Notes: generated by a model from the sequence alone, not told the origin. 64,000 nucleotides of DNA from Mucilaginibacter geliditolerans (GCF_014200495.1 NZ_JACHBY010000007.1:186001-250000); one strand, 5' to 3'. Shown: positions 48,277 through 58,375, numbered from the stretch's first letter. Program-made: numbers and translations.

Positions 48277-50916
48277 TTAATAAATAATAGTTACCGACCC
48301 ACTGAAGGTTTGTTTACCGTTATTGTTTTTTATAACATAATAATAAACGCCACCCGGCAGCCTGGTTCCGTTATAGGTGCCATTCCATGGTGTAGCATAG
48401 CCTTTGCTTTGGTAAATCTGCAAGCCATAACGGTTAAAAACATTTATAGTTGCAGTATTGTTTAACCCATCTATTTTCCAGTTGTCATTTATGCCATCGC
48501 CATTTGGCGTAAAAGCATTTGGGATCTCTACATTGGGGCATTGCTCGGTTACATGAATTTGGGTTGATGCCTGGCACCCATTTGCATCGGTTACAGTTAG
48601 ATTAACCGTTTGAGGATTGGTTATGGTATAAAACTGATTGCCGGGTTGCCCGTTCCAGGTGTATTGGGCAAAGCCAGAGGGAGCTGTAAGTTTTAAGGCC
48701 TGATTTTTATAAGTACACATGGTAGTATCATTAATACTTAATACCGGGTTAGGAAAAAAGGCAACATTTATACTTGCGTCAGCAGTGCAGCCTGCCGGTG
48801 TGGTAAGCGTTGCCTTGTAAATGCCGGCTGTTGCAACCTGTATTTGGTCAGTATTTTCGCCTGTAGACCACATAACGGATCCATCAGTATGAATGGCTTT
48901 AAGTTCTGTAGTTTGCCCCTGGCATAATGTTGCATTATTAGTTTGCTGAATGCTTACCTGTGGTACCGGGCTGAATGATATTACCTGTGCTAAGGAGCTT
49001 TGAGAACAGATAGTACCATCTGTATTAATGGTTTTACTTACTACCGTTACAGTATAACTACCTGCAATATTAGTAACCAATGATGTTTTGTTAGTATTGT
49101 CTGGTAATAGCACGTTGCCGCGATACCAGTTAATTGTGTTAGTTGGATCTGCTGGTGCCGATATGGTTAAAGTTGCATTATCGCCCATACAATAGGCGGG
49201 TTTGTCAATACTTATAACAGGTACGGTTATTTGGTTAAATATTACCTGCACTTCTTTTGATGGTACCCAGTTGCCATTGCATGCACTTACTTCAACTTTA
49301 TATCTGCCCGGTTGTGTAACTGTTATTGATGGGGTAATGTTTCCAATTATTACCCCGTTCCAATACCACCTGTAGCTGTAGGCCGGGCTATACGTAGCGC
49401 TTAAGGTTTTAGAAGTGCTATCGCAGTATTGCATCACATCCGGATAATTAAAAGTAAAAACAGGTGAGGAAACCATATCAACCTTAAGGTGATTACTTTC
49501 CATATGAACATCAGCGCAGGGGTCATATATTACAGCGTTATAGTCGCCGGGCTGCGTAATTGCCAGGGTATCATTGCTTGCCGCAGGTAATTCACTGCCA
49601 TCTTTATACCATTGTATGTTTGTATACCCATTATTAGCTGTAGCGGTAATTGAAGTGCCGGAACAAATTTGTACTTCAGCTAGTGTATTTGATTCGTTTT
49701 TGAAACTTATGCTACTTTGCTGTTGATTATTAAAATAGGCGGCATAATCAGGCTTGAGCAGGTATAGCCCATCATTAGTGGCCAGCCACACACCGTTTTC
49801 GCATATGGGCTTTGCATTGGGCTCCGCGTTAACATTAATGTCATTAATAACAACATTGCCCAATTCATCGTCATGAAATAATGAAAATTTTAAAGGCCAA
49901 CCTAAATTCCTGTTATATGTTGAGCTGCTGAAATAAAACCCCTGGTCGGTTCCTACCAATAAATTTTGTTTAATAGCGGGTGAGCTATAAGAATAATCAA
50001 AGCCTGTTAAACCATAAATATTGGTGATCTTATTTACTTTAATGCCATCCAGATAATGAAAATGGGGTGATTGTGCATAATTAGAGCTGTAGGCAGGATA
50101 GTTTTGAGACATTCCCTTACTGGTTCCCCAAAAAAAACTGGCAAAAGTTGGATTGCTACTATATACAAAGTTATTTACATTAACTACTGTATTTACATCG
50201 CTGCCAAATTGATTATCGTCTTCAAATATATAGCTTACTTCCAGCGCGTCATCGGCATAAAAACTTACCGGTAGATATCTCATGGTATCGGTAGCCCAAC
50301 CGCTGGCATCGTCGGCTACGCTGTCTTTATAAGTTTCCGTTCTATAAGTAGCTTCATATATTTTACCGGCTGCCACTCCAGAGTTACTGGCATATGGGCT
50401 TACATCGGCTAAATATTGTATCTGTTGTGTGTTTAAATCCAGATAGCGCAGGCCATTATCTGTAGCAAATATCATTTTGCCCTTACTGGTATAGTTGTTG
50501 AGACCAAAGCCAAGATCTTCGCCAACAGAATTTACATTGCCGGGGATGCCATCGCTGCTACTAAAAAGCCGGATGGTACCGCTTTGGTATTCAATTAAAT
50601 TAGGGGTATTAGCAACTACAATGGCGGTATCGGCGCTATGGCCTGCTATGTCTGTAAATTTAAAGGTATTATAGGCTGCAAAACTCGCCGTATAATCATC
50701 AACCACTAAAGTTTGACTGTTAATACGGTAAACCTGGTTGTTTTCGGCAAGTACCCATACATAATAGTCATTAAAATCACGCTTAACTTTGAGTATTTTT
50801 TTGCCGGATAATAAGTGTGTATTCAGGTGAAAAACAACATCTTGTGGTTGCTGTTGCGCATAAGCGCTTAAACCAATAACTATAAAAAATGTGATAATTA
50901 AATAGCGAAAAAACAT
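48277..50916 (-). CDS. Gliding-motility-associated C-terminal domain (T9SS type B) surface protein
   Basis: 879 residues from the ATG at 50916 (FFRYLIITFFIVIGLSAYA signal peptide; an ATG 16 codons earlier gives a non-signal extension). The first half (to about residue 400) is a two-component-regulator-propeller or YVTN-like region with repeated FATDNGLRYLD-type segments. Then come four to five Ig-like/PKD modules (each with Y..RWYWNG-like strands and paired cysteines), and the CHU_C terminal domain: NAFTPNGDGINDNWKIDGLN through LPGGVYYYVIKNNNGK. That domain is the type B sorting signal for secretion by the type IX system to the cell surface. Function otherwise unknown, perhaps adhesion. Confidence 0.9.
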   Translation of the reverse strand: MFFRYLIITFFIVIGLSAYAQQQPQDVVFHLNTHLLSGKKILKVKRDFNDYYVWVLAENNQVYRINSQTLVVDDYTASFAAYNTFKFTDIAGHSADTAIVVANTPNLIEYQSGTIRLFSSSDGIPGNVNSVGEDLGFGLNNYTSKGKMIFATDNGLRYLDLNTQQIQYLADVSPYASNSGVAAGKIYEATYRTETYKDSVADDASGWATDTMRYLPVSFYADDALEVSYIFEDDNQFGSDVNTVVNVNNFVYSSNPTFASFFWGTSKGMSQNYPAYSSNYAQSPHFHYLDGIKVNKITNIYGLTGFDYSYSSPAIKQNLLVGTDQGFYFSSSTYNRNLGWPLKFSLFHDDELGNVVINDINVNAEPNAKPICENGVWLATNDGLYLLKPDYAAYFNNQQQSSISFKNESNTLAEVQICSGTSITATANNGYTNIQWYKDGSELPAASNDTLAITQPGDYNAVIYDPCADVHMESNHLKVDMVSSPVFTFNYPDVMQYCDSTSKTLSATYSPAYSYRWYWNGVIIGNITPSITVTQPGRYKVEVSACNGNWVPSKEVQVIFNQITVPVISIDKPAYCMGDNATLTISAPADPTNTINWYRGNVLLPDNTNKTSLVTNIAGSYTVTVVSKTINTDGTICSQSSLAQVISFSPVPQVSIQQTNNATLCQGQTTELKAIHTDGSVMWSTGENTDQIQVATAGIYKATLTTPAGCTADASINVAFFPNPVLSINDTTMCTYKNQALKLTAPSGFAQYTWNGQPGNQFYTITNPQTVNLTVTDANGCQASTQIHVTEQCPNVEIPNAFTPNGDGINDNWKIDGLNNTATINVFNRYGLQIYQSKGYATPWNGTYNGTRLPGGVYYYVIKNNNGKQTFSGSVTIIY

Positions 50917-51125
50917 AATAAGGGTTGGACAGCTAAGATAATGATCTGACTTTGATTGGCACAAATTAAATGGTTAATTGATTTTATACGATTTGTGATG
51001 GATGATATGCCTAACTCAGAGACTTCCGATAATCGACTTTCCACTTAATTCTTATCTTCGCAACAAAGTAAATAAACATATTATAACGCGTTAACCACTC
51101 ACCCAATCAACCACTCACCATACCC

Positions 51126-53018
51126 ATGACCATCCGCGAGCTCCTCAAACAATATTGGAACCATGATAGCTTCCGGCCTATGCAGGAGGAGATCATAAAA
51201 TCCGTATTGCTGGGGCATGATACATTGGCGCTACTGCCAACGGGTGGGGGGAAGTCGGTATGTTTCCAGATACCGGCATTGGCTAAAGAGGGGATCTGTA
51301 TTGTGGTATCGCCGTTGATAGCTTTGATAAAAGACCAGGTTGAAGGGTTGAAAGCTAAAGGTATCAATGCCGTATCCATCGTATCGGGCATGAGCAAGCG
51401 CGAGATTGACCTGGCGCTGGATAACTGTATCTACAACCCGGTTAAGTTTTTGTACCTCTCGCCCGAGCGGTTACTATCAGAATTGGTGCAGGAACGCATC
51501 AAATACATGAAAGTAAACCTGATTGCTGTTGATGAGGCGCACTGTATATCGCAATGGGGTTATGATTTCCGCCCGCCGTACCTGCATATTGCCGATCTGC
51601 GTGAGTTGCACCCGGATGTGCCTGTACTGGCACTCACCGCTACCGCTACTGCCGAGGTTAGGGAAGATATTCAACAAAAACTTCGTTTTACCAAACCTAA
51701 TGTTTTCCAGAAAAGCTTCGAGCGCCGCAACATCAGTTATGTGGTAATGAATGAGGAAAATAAGCTACGCAAACTGCTTGATATAGCTAAAGGTGTAAAA
51801 GGCAGCGGTATTGTATATGTACGCAGCCGCAAGGAAACTGCTGAAATAGCTAAATTTTATAATGAAAACGGTATTAAGGCTGATTTTTATCATGCTGGTT
51901 TGGGTGTGGAAGAGCGCTCCAAAAAACAGGATAACTGGATCAGGAACCATACCCGTGTTATTGTAGCTACGAGTGCCTTTGGGATGGGGATTGATAAGGC
52001 AGATGTGCGATTTGTGATCCACAAAGATCTGCCGGAGAGTTTGGAAGCCTATTACCAGGAGGCCGGCAGGGGAGGCCGCGATGAGCAAAAGGCTTATGCT
52101 GTGCTGTTGTATAGTCCGGCCGACAGATATAAGGAAGAAAAGAAATTTGTGCTGAATTTCCCATCTATTGAGGAGATTAAACGCATATACCATTGCCTGG
52201 CCAACTATTACCAGCTGGCATATGGGGCAGGTGCAGGCATTAGCTTCGATCTGGATATTGGCGATTTTTGCGCCCGTTATAAACTGGATGCCATTAAAAC
52301 TCTCAGCGCCCTTAAGTTTTTAGAGCAGGACGAATATGTAAGTTTTAACGAGAGCGTATTTCTGCCGTCGCGTTTTAGGTTCGAAGTGTTTAATGAACAG
52401 CTATATAACTTTCAGATACAGAACCCCGGCTGGGATTCATTCATAAAAACCCTGTTACGCTCTTATGGTGGTGCATTTGACAATTATGTACGGCTGCGGG
52501 AATTCGACCTATCCAAACGGGGTCACATGAGCACCCAACAGGTGATTGAAGGGCTTAATAAGCTACAGGAATACGGTATCTTGAACTATCTGCCCCAAAC
52601 CGATCATCCGCAAGTAACCTGGATAAAGCCCCGCATGGATGCTGATAACTTGTACATAAACAAAGGTTATATTGAAACCCGTAAGGCTAATTATCGCAAT
52701 AAAATTGAGGCCGTATTTGCCTACTCGTTGCATCGCCGTTGCCGTAGTCAGATGCTACTGGCTTATTTTGATGAAACCAATGCCCCCAAATGCGGCATCT
52801 GCGATATCTGCCTCGAAGAAAAGCGTGAGCGCAACGCCGACGAAATAAGCGATGTGATCACCAATGAAATAGTAGAATTACTCAGCATTTCATCACTAGA
52901 TGCTTCAGAACTGATAACCAGCTTGAAAAATGGTGTGGAAAAGGAACGTATTGAAACTATCCGCATGTTGCTTGATGCCGGGAAGATTAAGAGTGATGGG
53001 GTGGTGTATTATTTGTAA
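51126..53018 (+). CDS. recQ: RecQ-family ATP-dependent DNA helicase
   Basis: 630 residues. Helicase motifs: motif 0 SFRPMQEEII, Walker A LLPTGGGKSVCFQIP, DEAH box in VDEAHCISQWGYDFRPPY, motif III LALTATATAEV, motif V VATSAFGMGIDKADVRFVIH, motif VI YYQEAGRGGRDEQKA. The zinc-binding segment CRSQMLLAYFDE followed by CGICDICLEEK is present. Length about 630 means no C-terminal HRDC domain, as is common for the second RecQ paralogue of Bacteroidota. It unwinds DNA 3' to 5' in recombination repair. It is divergent from the CHU_C protein and followed by repeat DNA. Confidence 0.95.
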   Translation: MTIRELLKQYWNHDSFRPMQEEIIKSVLLGHDTLALLPTGGGKSVCFQIPALAKEGICIVVSPLIALIKDQVEGLKAKGINAVSIVSGMSKREIDLALDNCIYNPVKFLYLSPERLLSELVQERIKYMKVNLIAVDEAHCISQWGYDFRPPYLHIADLRELHPDVPVLALTATATAEVREDIQQKLRFTKPNVFQKSFERRNISYVVMNEENKLRKLLDIAKGVKGSGIVYVRSRKETAEIAKFYNENGIKADFYHAGLGVEERSKKQDNWIRNHTRVIVATSAFGMGIDKADVRFVIHKDLPESLEAYYQEAGRGGRDEQKAYAVLLYSPADRYKEEKKFVLNFPSIEEIKRIYHCLANYYQLAYGAGAGISFDLDIGDFCARYKLDAIKTLSALKFLEQDEYVSFNESVFLPSRFRFEVFNEQLYNFQIQNPGWDSFIKTLLRSYGGAFDNYVRLREFDLSKRGHMSTQQVIEGLNKLQEYGILNYLPQTDHPQVTWIKPRMDADNLYINKGYIETRKANYRNKIEAVFAYSLHRRCRSQMLLAYFDETNAPKCGICDICLEEKRERNADEISDVITNEIVELLSISSLDASELITSLKNGVEKERIETIRMLLDAGKIKSDGVVYYL

Positions 53019-53747
53019 CCAGGATTCTCGGGATTTTTTTGATTTACAGGATGTGTGACTCTCGATACTTCTCCGTGCGTCATTGCGAGGTACGAAGCAA
53101 TCCCCGGCTGTGCATATCGTTTACCTTATCATGTGAAGCCGCTCATAGGCGCGGAGTCTTAGTTCTTTTGGCTTGATCCAAAAGTAACCAAAAGTCAAGA
53201 CAAAAAGATCCTTCCACCCACAGGCAAAACACCCAGGCCCGCGCTTTTTGTCGGGCATTTACCCGCTTTTTATTACGTTTCAATTAAAGCCCTCTCCTTT
53301 GGAGCGGGTTGGGTGAGGCTCCCCGTCAGTAGAACAGCTTCGGGTGAAAACAGGCAAAACAATGGTGGCCTTGTGCGTGGCAGGGCATAGCAGATTTTTA
53401 CAGAAGCGTGAAGGCTAAGAGCGTAGCGACAGCGGCGTAAAAATATAGCAGCCCAGGTTTTGCCTGATTTGCAGGGAAGAGGCCTCGTGCGGCAAAGAAG
53501 CATTTCTGCTGACTTGATTTTTTGTTTCTTTTGTATCAAGACAAAAGAAATAGGCCTTAGCGGCTATGAGCGATACTAAGCGACTGAATAGATAAATCAA
53601 ACGATTTTTTATTGCCGCTTAATAAATTTAATAAGCAGTTAACCGGTTTATTAACCCATTTTTTAATACCTGCGGACTATCCTTGTCCCTGGTTACCCCC
53701 CTTCGCGTGGCATAACCATAACCAATTAAACATAAACCGCATTAATT
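53019..53747. repeat. Gene-free 729-bp region with several repeat remnants
   Basis: 53021-53050 repeats the simple arm also seen at 44736. 53078-53117 is a half copy (copy 4) of the cgtcattgcgagg palindrome. 53160-53210 (ttcttttggcttgatccaaa, agtaaccaaaagtcaag) is matched by an inverted cttttgtatcaagacaaaag near 53525-53550. Open frames of 60-90 codons on the minus strand have no protein-like features. I see no gene. Confidence 0.6.
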
Positions 53748-54932
53748 ATGAAAACAACATTTACCAGCTATGGTAATGAAAAAACCTTTACCATGAAAAA
53801 CATGACGAACACTTTACTTATCGCCTTAGGCTTTGTTGCAATGAGTTGTAATAAAAGCACCGGTTACCTGCCGCCGCCGCAAAACCTCACCCCGGTAAAA
53901 ACTACAACAACCGCTCCGCCCAAAAACTTTACCACTGCTGATGCCACTACCGCTTATGCGGCTTTTAACAAGTATTTCTATAGTTCATCGGCCAAACTGT
54001 ATTATAGCTCAACAGCCAAAAGTAGTTTAGGCGCTATATGGACACAGGCTATTTATTGGGACCTGGCCATGGATGTATATCAACGTACTAACGATCCTGC
54101 CCAAATGACCATGATCAATAATATATATGCTGGTGCCGTAACTCAGTACGATAACTATAACTGGAGCAATGCTACCGACTGGTTTATTTATGACGATATG
54201 ATGTGGTGGGTAACCGCGCTGGCCCGCGCCAACCAGTTAACAGGCAATGCTACCTATCTGCAACAATCAATAGCTGGTTTTAACCACGTATGGGCAGGTT
54301 CATACGACCCGGTTGATGGTGGTATGTTCTGGGATTTTCAGCATAGCGGTAAAAACGCCTGTATAAATTATCCTACGGTAATTGCTGCTGTACGTTTGTA
54401 CCAGATCACTAAGGATACTACTTATCTGGCAAAAGCAAAGTCGATTTACGCTTGGGCGAAGACGAATTTGGTTAATCCTGCCAATGGTGAGGTAGCCGAT
54501 CATAAAATAGGTAATGGTGCCCCCGGTTACCAGGATTATACCTATAACCAGGGTACAGCAATAGGTGCTGCGGTTATGCTGTATGATGTGACAAAAGATG
54601 CATCATATATTACCGATGCCACAGCTTATGCCGATTATACCAAAAATAACATGTGTACCAACGGTTTATTACCTGCAGAGGGCGATTTTAATGAGCAGGG
54701 GGTAATGAAATCAATATTTGCGCAATACATAATGATGCTGATAAATGATGGCGGCCAAAAGCAATACCTTACCTGGGTACAGCAAAATGCCAACACTGGC
54801 TGGCAAAACCGCGATGCCGCCCGCAACCTAACTTACAGGGATTACAGTGTAGCCTGCCCAACCGGCGATATACAATCATACGAAGGTAGTAGCGTAGTTA
54901 CTTTTATGCAGATTTGCCCGCCAAGTAATTAA
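53748..54932 (+). CDS. Glycoside hydrolase family 76 lipoprotein (alpha-1,6-mannanase type)
   Basis: 394 residues. Lipoprotein signal with lipobox AMSC (C34 counting from the ATG at 53748; an ATG at 53793, giving the normal MKNMTNTLLIALGF start, is equally plausible). The (alpha/alpha)6 barrel carries the GH76 catalytic Asp pair in FIYDDMMWWV, plus AIYWDLAMDV, FNHVWAGSYDPVDGGMFW, KNACINYPTVIAAVRLYQIT and QGTAIGAAVMLYD. GH76 enzymes cut alpha-1,6-mannan such as that of yeast cell walls. It stands alone, with no SusCD or other mannan genes beside it. Confidence 0.9.
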   Translation: MKTTFTSYGNEKTFTMKNMTNTLLIALGFVAMSCNKSTGYLPPPQNLTPVKTTTTAPPKNFTTADATTAYAAFNKYFYSSSAKLYYSSTAKSSLGAIWTQAIYWDLAMDVYQRTNDPAQMTMINNIYAGAVTQYDNYNWSNATDWFIYDDMMWWVTALARANQLTGNATYLQQSIAGFNHVWAGSYDPVDGGMFWDFQHSGKNACINYPTVIAAVRLYQITKDTTYLAKAKSIYAWAKTNLVNPANGEVADHKIGNGAPGYQDYTYNQGTAIGAAVMLYDVTKDASYITDATAYADYTKNNMCTNGLLPAEGDFNEQGVMKSIFAQYIMMLINDGGQKQYLTWVQQNANTGWQNRDAARNLTYRDYSVACPTGDIQSYEGSSVVTFMQICPPSN

Positions 54933-54961
54933 AGAGTTAATACCCACAATGCTCTTCTACT

Positions 54962-55270
54962 CGTCATTGCGAGGTACGAAGCAATCCCCAATTAGCAGAG
55001 CCGCTCTGTATAGTTGGGGATTGCTTCGTTTCTAATGATAACGTTTTGAGAAGTGATCGTCATCCCGGACTTGTTTCGGGAACTCACCAGAAGGAGGATG
55101 ATCTGCATAATGGTAACTTAGAGTGTGGGGTGCTGAAACAAGTTCAGCATGACGTTTTTTGGGGAAGTCTATAGTTCTATATAACGCATACCCCCCTAAC
55201 ACCTCTCAATGAGGGATCTTTTTGCATCTGCACATCTGCATATCCGCACATTTGCATATCAATTCAATAA
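54962..55270. repeat. Repeat cluster with copy 5 of the cgtcattgcgagg palindrome
   Basis: 54962-55043 is a palindrome copy with a degraded right arm (gattgcttcgtttctaatga). 55060-55156 holds gtcatcccggacttg and ctgaaacaagttcagcatga, a second, shorter palindrome type. 55220-55262 is the gcatctgcacatctgcatat-type simple repeat also found by aroC at 34865. No gene seen up to the DUF2807 gene. Confidence 0.75.
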
Positions 55271-55439
55271 ATTTTTTCCGCATTTCACCGATGTTTTTAC
55301 CGGGCTTACCGATATAATCAGGGTGTACGTCTATTAGAGCAAATGTAGCTGTAACGTTTGCCTGCGCGTGTATGTCTTATTGGTGTATTTAATAACAGAA
55401 ATGAATCACAACAAATTGACAATCAAAAAAATAAATATC

Positions 55440-56051
55440 ATGAAAACTAAAGTATTTACCCTTATAGCTATTGCAGCATTAGCTTTTGGAACAGTAAATT
55501 TCACTAACGCAGCTACCGTTAAAAGCAATAAAGAAGTTAGCACCACCTTAACCAGCGTAAGCAAGATCAATAATATTGAAGTACGCGGAAACGTAGAAGT
55601 ATTTGTATCAGACGGCTCAGCCGACGCGGTAAAAGTTTACAACCGCTACTATGGAGAAAACGCTGTAGTACAAAATGTGAACGGTACTTTAAGGATCTCA
55701 TCATACAAAGCCGAAAAATTGGTAGTATGGGTTACTGCTAAAGATTTAAGAGGCATCAGCGCTTATGATAACTCAGTAGTTAAATCATTCGGTAAATTAG
55801 CTGAGATAGGTTTAGATGTTGCCTTGTATGATAACGCATCAGCCCAGCTTGACCTTGATGCTTACAGTGCCAACATCAACGTAAATGATCATGCCAAAGC
55901 CGATCTTGCAGGTAATGTTAGCGAATGCGATTTGAAATACAGCAATATTACTACAGTAAACCAATCACAACTGGTGGCCGAACATTTAACAAAAACAGTT
56001 AAAGTAATAAAAGCCCACAAAACTCAAAGCGACGAGTTGGCCGAGTTATAA
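55440..56051 (+). CDS. Periplasmic DUF2807 (head GIN)-like protein
   Basis: 203 residues from the ATG at 55440 (earlier in-frame starts would precede the signal peptide MKTKVFTLIAIAALAFGTVN). The mature protein starts with the usual NNIEVRGNVEVFVSDGSADA strand and shows repeated short beta strands (LVVWVTAKDLRGISAYDNSV, ISAYDNSVVKSF, ANINVNDHAKADL), predicting a beta-solenoid or sandwich of the DUF2807 type. Function unknown. A second DUF2807 gene follows after 133 bp, in the same direction but with a terminator between. Confidence 0.7.
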   Translation: MKTKVFTLIAIAALAFGTVNFTNAATVKSNKEVSTTLTSVSKINNIEVRGNVEVFVSDGSADAVKVYNRYYGENAVVQNVNGTLRISSYKAEKLVVWVTAKDLRGISAYDNSVVKSFGKLAEIGLDVALYDNASAQLDLDAYSANINVNDHAKADLAGNVSECDLKYSNITTVNQSQLVAEHLTKTVKVIKAHKTQSDELAEL

Positions 56052-56085
56052 TCAGCACTTTTGCAAAAGTTCAATCATATATCAG

Positions 56086-56117
56086 GAGCTATGACCCACG
56101 GGCCGTAGCTTTTTTTA
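56086..56117 (+). terminator. Terminator between the two DUF2807 genes
   Basis: gagctatgacccacgggccg followed by tagcttttttt: outer stem agcta/tagct with an inner ccc/ggg stem, then an eight-T run. Confidence 0.7.
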
Positions 56118-56184
56118 TTTATAAATGTAACATCCTTTGTATATTAGGGGTCATATAAACTCAAATAACAATAAACTACTCATC

Positions 56185-56910
56185 ATGAAAAAGGCATTTA
56201 ATTATATCATCCTGTTTATAGCAGGAGTTTCAATAGCGGTGGGAGCATCATCGTGCAGGTTTGGTTGTGTACACGGCTCGGGCCACCAAACCAGCGAAAC
56301 GCGTACTGTGGGGACTTTTACCAAGCTTGATATATCGGGCGGGTTTAACCTGGTGCTCAAACAGGATAGCTCAACAACGCTTACTATTACAGCCGATGAT
56401 AACCTGCTTAAATATGTTAAAACCAATGTGAGTGACGGGGTGCTGCATATTCACACTAAAAAAAATATATGCAACGGCGGCCCAATGATCGTGCATGTAG
56501 GTATACGTGATCTGGAAGAAATCAAAGGTTCAGGTGCTATTGAGGTTACTGCTGAAGGTAAGATAGTTGCCAAGGATATTGCTTTCCGCACCAGTGGTGC
56601 CAGTAAAATAACCCTCGACCTGGATGCAGCTAACGTAACAACAGAAACCAGCGGAGCAGGGGAATTGTACTTAACAGGTCAGGCCAGTTCACACCATATC
56701 GATATAAGTGGGGTTGGTAAGGTACACGCGTATGATTTTGTTGTAGGCAATTATTACATTAGCACGTCAGGAGCAGGGGAGTGCCAGATAAATGTACTGC
56801 ATTCGCTGGAGATACATAGCAGCGGGGCATCTGAAGTAAAATACAAAGGCAACCCAACAAACGTGACCAATGATAAGTCGGGAGCGTCATCAGTGGAGAA
56901 AGTAGATTAA
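56185..56910 (+). CDS. DUF2807 (head GIN) lipoprotein
   Basis: 241 residues from the ATG at 56185, a lipoprotein signal (AFNYIILFIAGVSIAVGASSC, lipid Cys at 24). The DUF2807 domain shows the regular pattern FTKLDISGGFNLVLKQDSST, LEEIKGSGAIEVTAEGKI, ITLDLDAANVTTETSGAGEL, HHIDISGVGKVHAYDF, LEIHSSGASEVKYKGNP, that is a short beta-helix-like repeat with a conserved S/T-G-A-G turn per rung. A common Bacteroidota envelope protein without known function. It is a distant paralogue of the upstream gene. Confidence 0.85.
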   Translation: MKKAFNYIILFIAGVSIAVGASSCRFGCVHGSGHQTSETRTVGTFTKLDISGGFNLVLKQDSSTTLTITADDNLLKYVKTNVSDGVLHIHTKKNICNGGPMIVHVGIRDLEEIKGSGAIEVTAEGKIVAKDIAFRTSGASKITLDLDAANVTTETSGAGELYLTGQASSHHIDISGVGKVHAYDFVVGNYYISTSGAGECQINVLHSLEIHSSGASEVKYKGNPTNVTNDKSGASSVEKVD

Positions 56911-56931
56911 TTATTATACTATATAATATTG

Positions 56932-56960
56932 AAGGTCGGGTAGTATCCCGGCCTTTTTTG
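56932..56960 (+). terminator. Rho-independent terminator of the DUF2807 lipoprotein gene
   Basis: aaggtcggg, loop tagtat, cccggcctt then tttt; 21 nt past the stop at 56910. Confidence 0.88.
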
Positions 56961-57095
56961 TTTTACGGATGTTTGGTTAACTTATAATAAAAAGCCTGTA
57001 ACTATTTGAAGATAAATGGTATAGTTGTTTTGAATTATATGGAAAGTAATTATATTTAAGGAGTTGAAACCAAACCGTCAACACTAAAGCCTGTC

Positions 57096-58058
57096 ATGAA
57101 GAAAATCGGAAAAGGATTGCTGTACATAGTTATAGCAGTTGTTTTAATTGTCGTTATAGCGGTATCCTATATCACATTAGCATTGCCCAGTGTTGGCGCG
57201 CCTGAAAATATAACTATAGCTGCAACACCGCAAAGGGTGCTGCGTGGCAAATACCTGGCTAATCATGTGTCGCTTTGTATGGATTGCCATTCGCAGCGCG
57301 ACTGGTCGAAACCTATTGGTGCCATTGAATCTGATAAGCTAGGCGCAGGAGGTGATAAGTTTGATTCAAGCGATGATGGGTTGCCCGGTGTTATATATGT
57401 ACCCAATATCACCCCGCATAATTTAAAAAACTGGACGGATGGTGAGATTTTCAGGGCCATTACCACCGGCGAGCGCAAGGATGGCTCGGCTATATTCCCG
57501 CTGATGCCCTGGGATTATTATTCAAAACTGAGCAGGGAAGATCTGTATTCCATAATAGCTTACCTGCGTACGGTGCAGTCTATAGCAACCAGCCCTTACC
57601 CAGCCAGGCAACTGGATTTTCCGCTAAACATATTAGTACATACCATGCCGCGCAAGGCTACACTGGGTGAGATACCTCCAGAAAGTGATACATTAAAATA
57701 CGGCGCTTATATCATAAATGAGGCAGCCTGCGGCGGATGCCATTCGCCTTTAAAAAATGGAAAGATAATCCCCGGGATGGATTATGCCGGTGGACGCGAT
57801 TTTAAAATTGGGGGTAAAGATTATTATTCGGCAAACATCACACCCGATAAAGCTACAGGTATCGGTAACTGGACAAGGGAAGCTTTTGTTGGCAGATTTA
57901 AATCCTATACCGATTCGGCAAGGGCAAAGCAAAAAAGTCCGCCGGCCGTAAGCGCAATGCCATGGTATGATTACAGCGGGATGAGTGAAACGGACCTGAA
58001 AGCAATATATGCCTACCTGAAATCGATAAAACCGGTTAGTCATAAAATAGTTAACTGA
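57096..58058 (+). CDS. Membrane-anchored dihaem cytochrome c
   Basis: 320 residues. N-terminal membrane anchor (GLLYIVIAVVLIVVIAVSYI). Two class I cytochrome c domains, with haem motifs CMDCH near residue 66 and CGGCH near residue 213. Axial Met candidates are FPLMPWDYYSKLS and SAMPWYDYSGMS, with the repeated 'YxxxxAYLxxxxP' C-terminal helices (LYSIIAYLRTVQSIAT, LKAIYAYLKSIKPV) showing that the two halves are duplicates. It transfers electrons in the periplasm, partner unknown; related proteins are subunits of alcohol or sugar dehydrogenases. Single gene. Confidence 0.9.
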   Translation: MKKIGKGLLYIVIAVVLIVVIAVSYITLALPSVGAPENITIAATPQRVLRGKYLANHVSLCMDCHSQRDWSKPIGAIESDKLGAGGDKFDSSDDGLPGVIYVPNITPHNLKNWTDGEIFRAITTGERKDGSAIFPLMPWDYYSKLSREDLYSIIAYLRTVQSIATSPYPARQLDFPLNILVHTMPRKATLGEIPPESDTLKYGAYIINEAACGGCHSPLKNGKIIPGMDYAGGRDFKIGGKDYYSANITPDKATGIGNWTREAFVGRFKSYTDSARAKQKSPPAVSAMPWYDYSGMSETDLKAIYAYLKSIKPVSHKIVN

Positions 58059-58105
58059 TAGTTGTTAGTGATGGTTTATTCAGGAAGGTTTTAAACTTCC
58101 CCGCC

Positions 58106-58222
58106 CGTTCAAGCGTCCACGCTTGAATGATAGCAAATACGAGCGTCCTCGCTCGTTTAATAAATATGAGCGTGGACGCTCATCGATATTTAAGTTCAAG
58201 CGTGGACGCTTGAACTGGCAGT
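58106..58222. repeat. Repeat block of the aagcgtggacgctt family (four palindromic copies)
   Basis: Copies: gttcaagcgtccacgcttga (58108-58127), cgagcgtcctcgctcg (58140-58155), tgagcgtggacgctca (58167-58182) and ttcaagcgtggacgcttgaa (58195-58214). Each is an inverted repeat of about 16-20 bp whose arms vary in concert. Confidence 0.85.
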
Positions 58223-58375
58223 GGAGCGTAGACGTGGATTTCTATTCATTGCCGTTGACTTCAGCCAACGGTTAAATTCAAATTTCAAAAAGGCTTTAGC
58301 CAAAATTATGAAGAGTTATTTAAAGTGTTCGCTGAATTTCCCCGGCACCTTATTTTCTCAATTCCAAATTTTTAA

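Noticed and set aside
53273..53600. Minus-strand frames of 60-90 codons after recQ
   Set aside because: Repeat-rich spacer, no start context or domain, mutually overlapping frames.
34908..55043. CRISPR array
   Set aside because: The dispersed palindromes are far apart, not evenly spaced, with no cas genes in the window.
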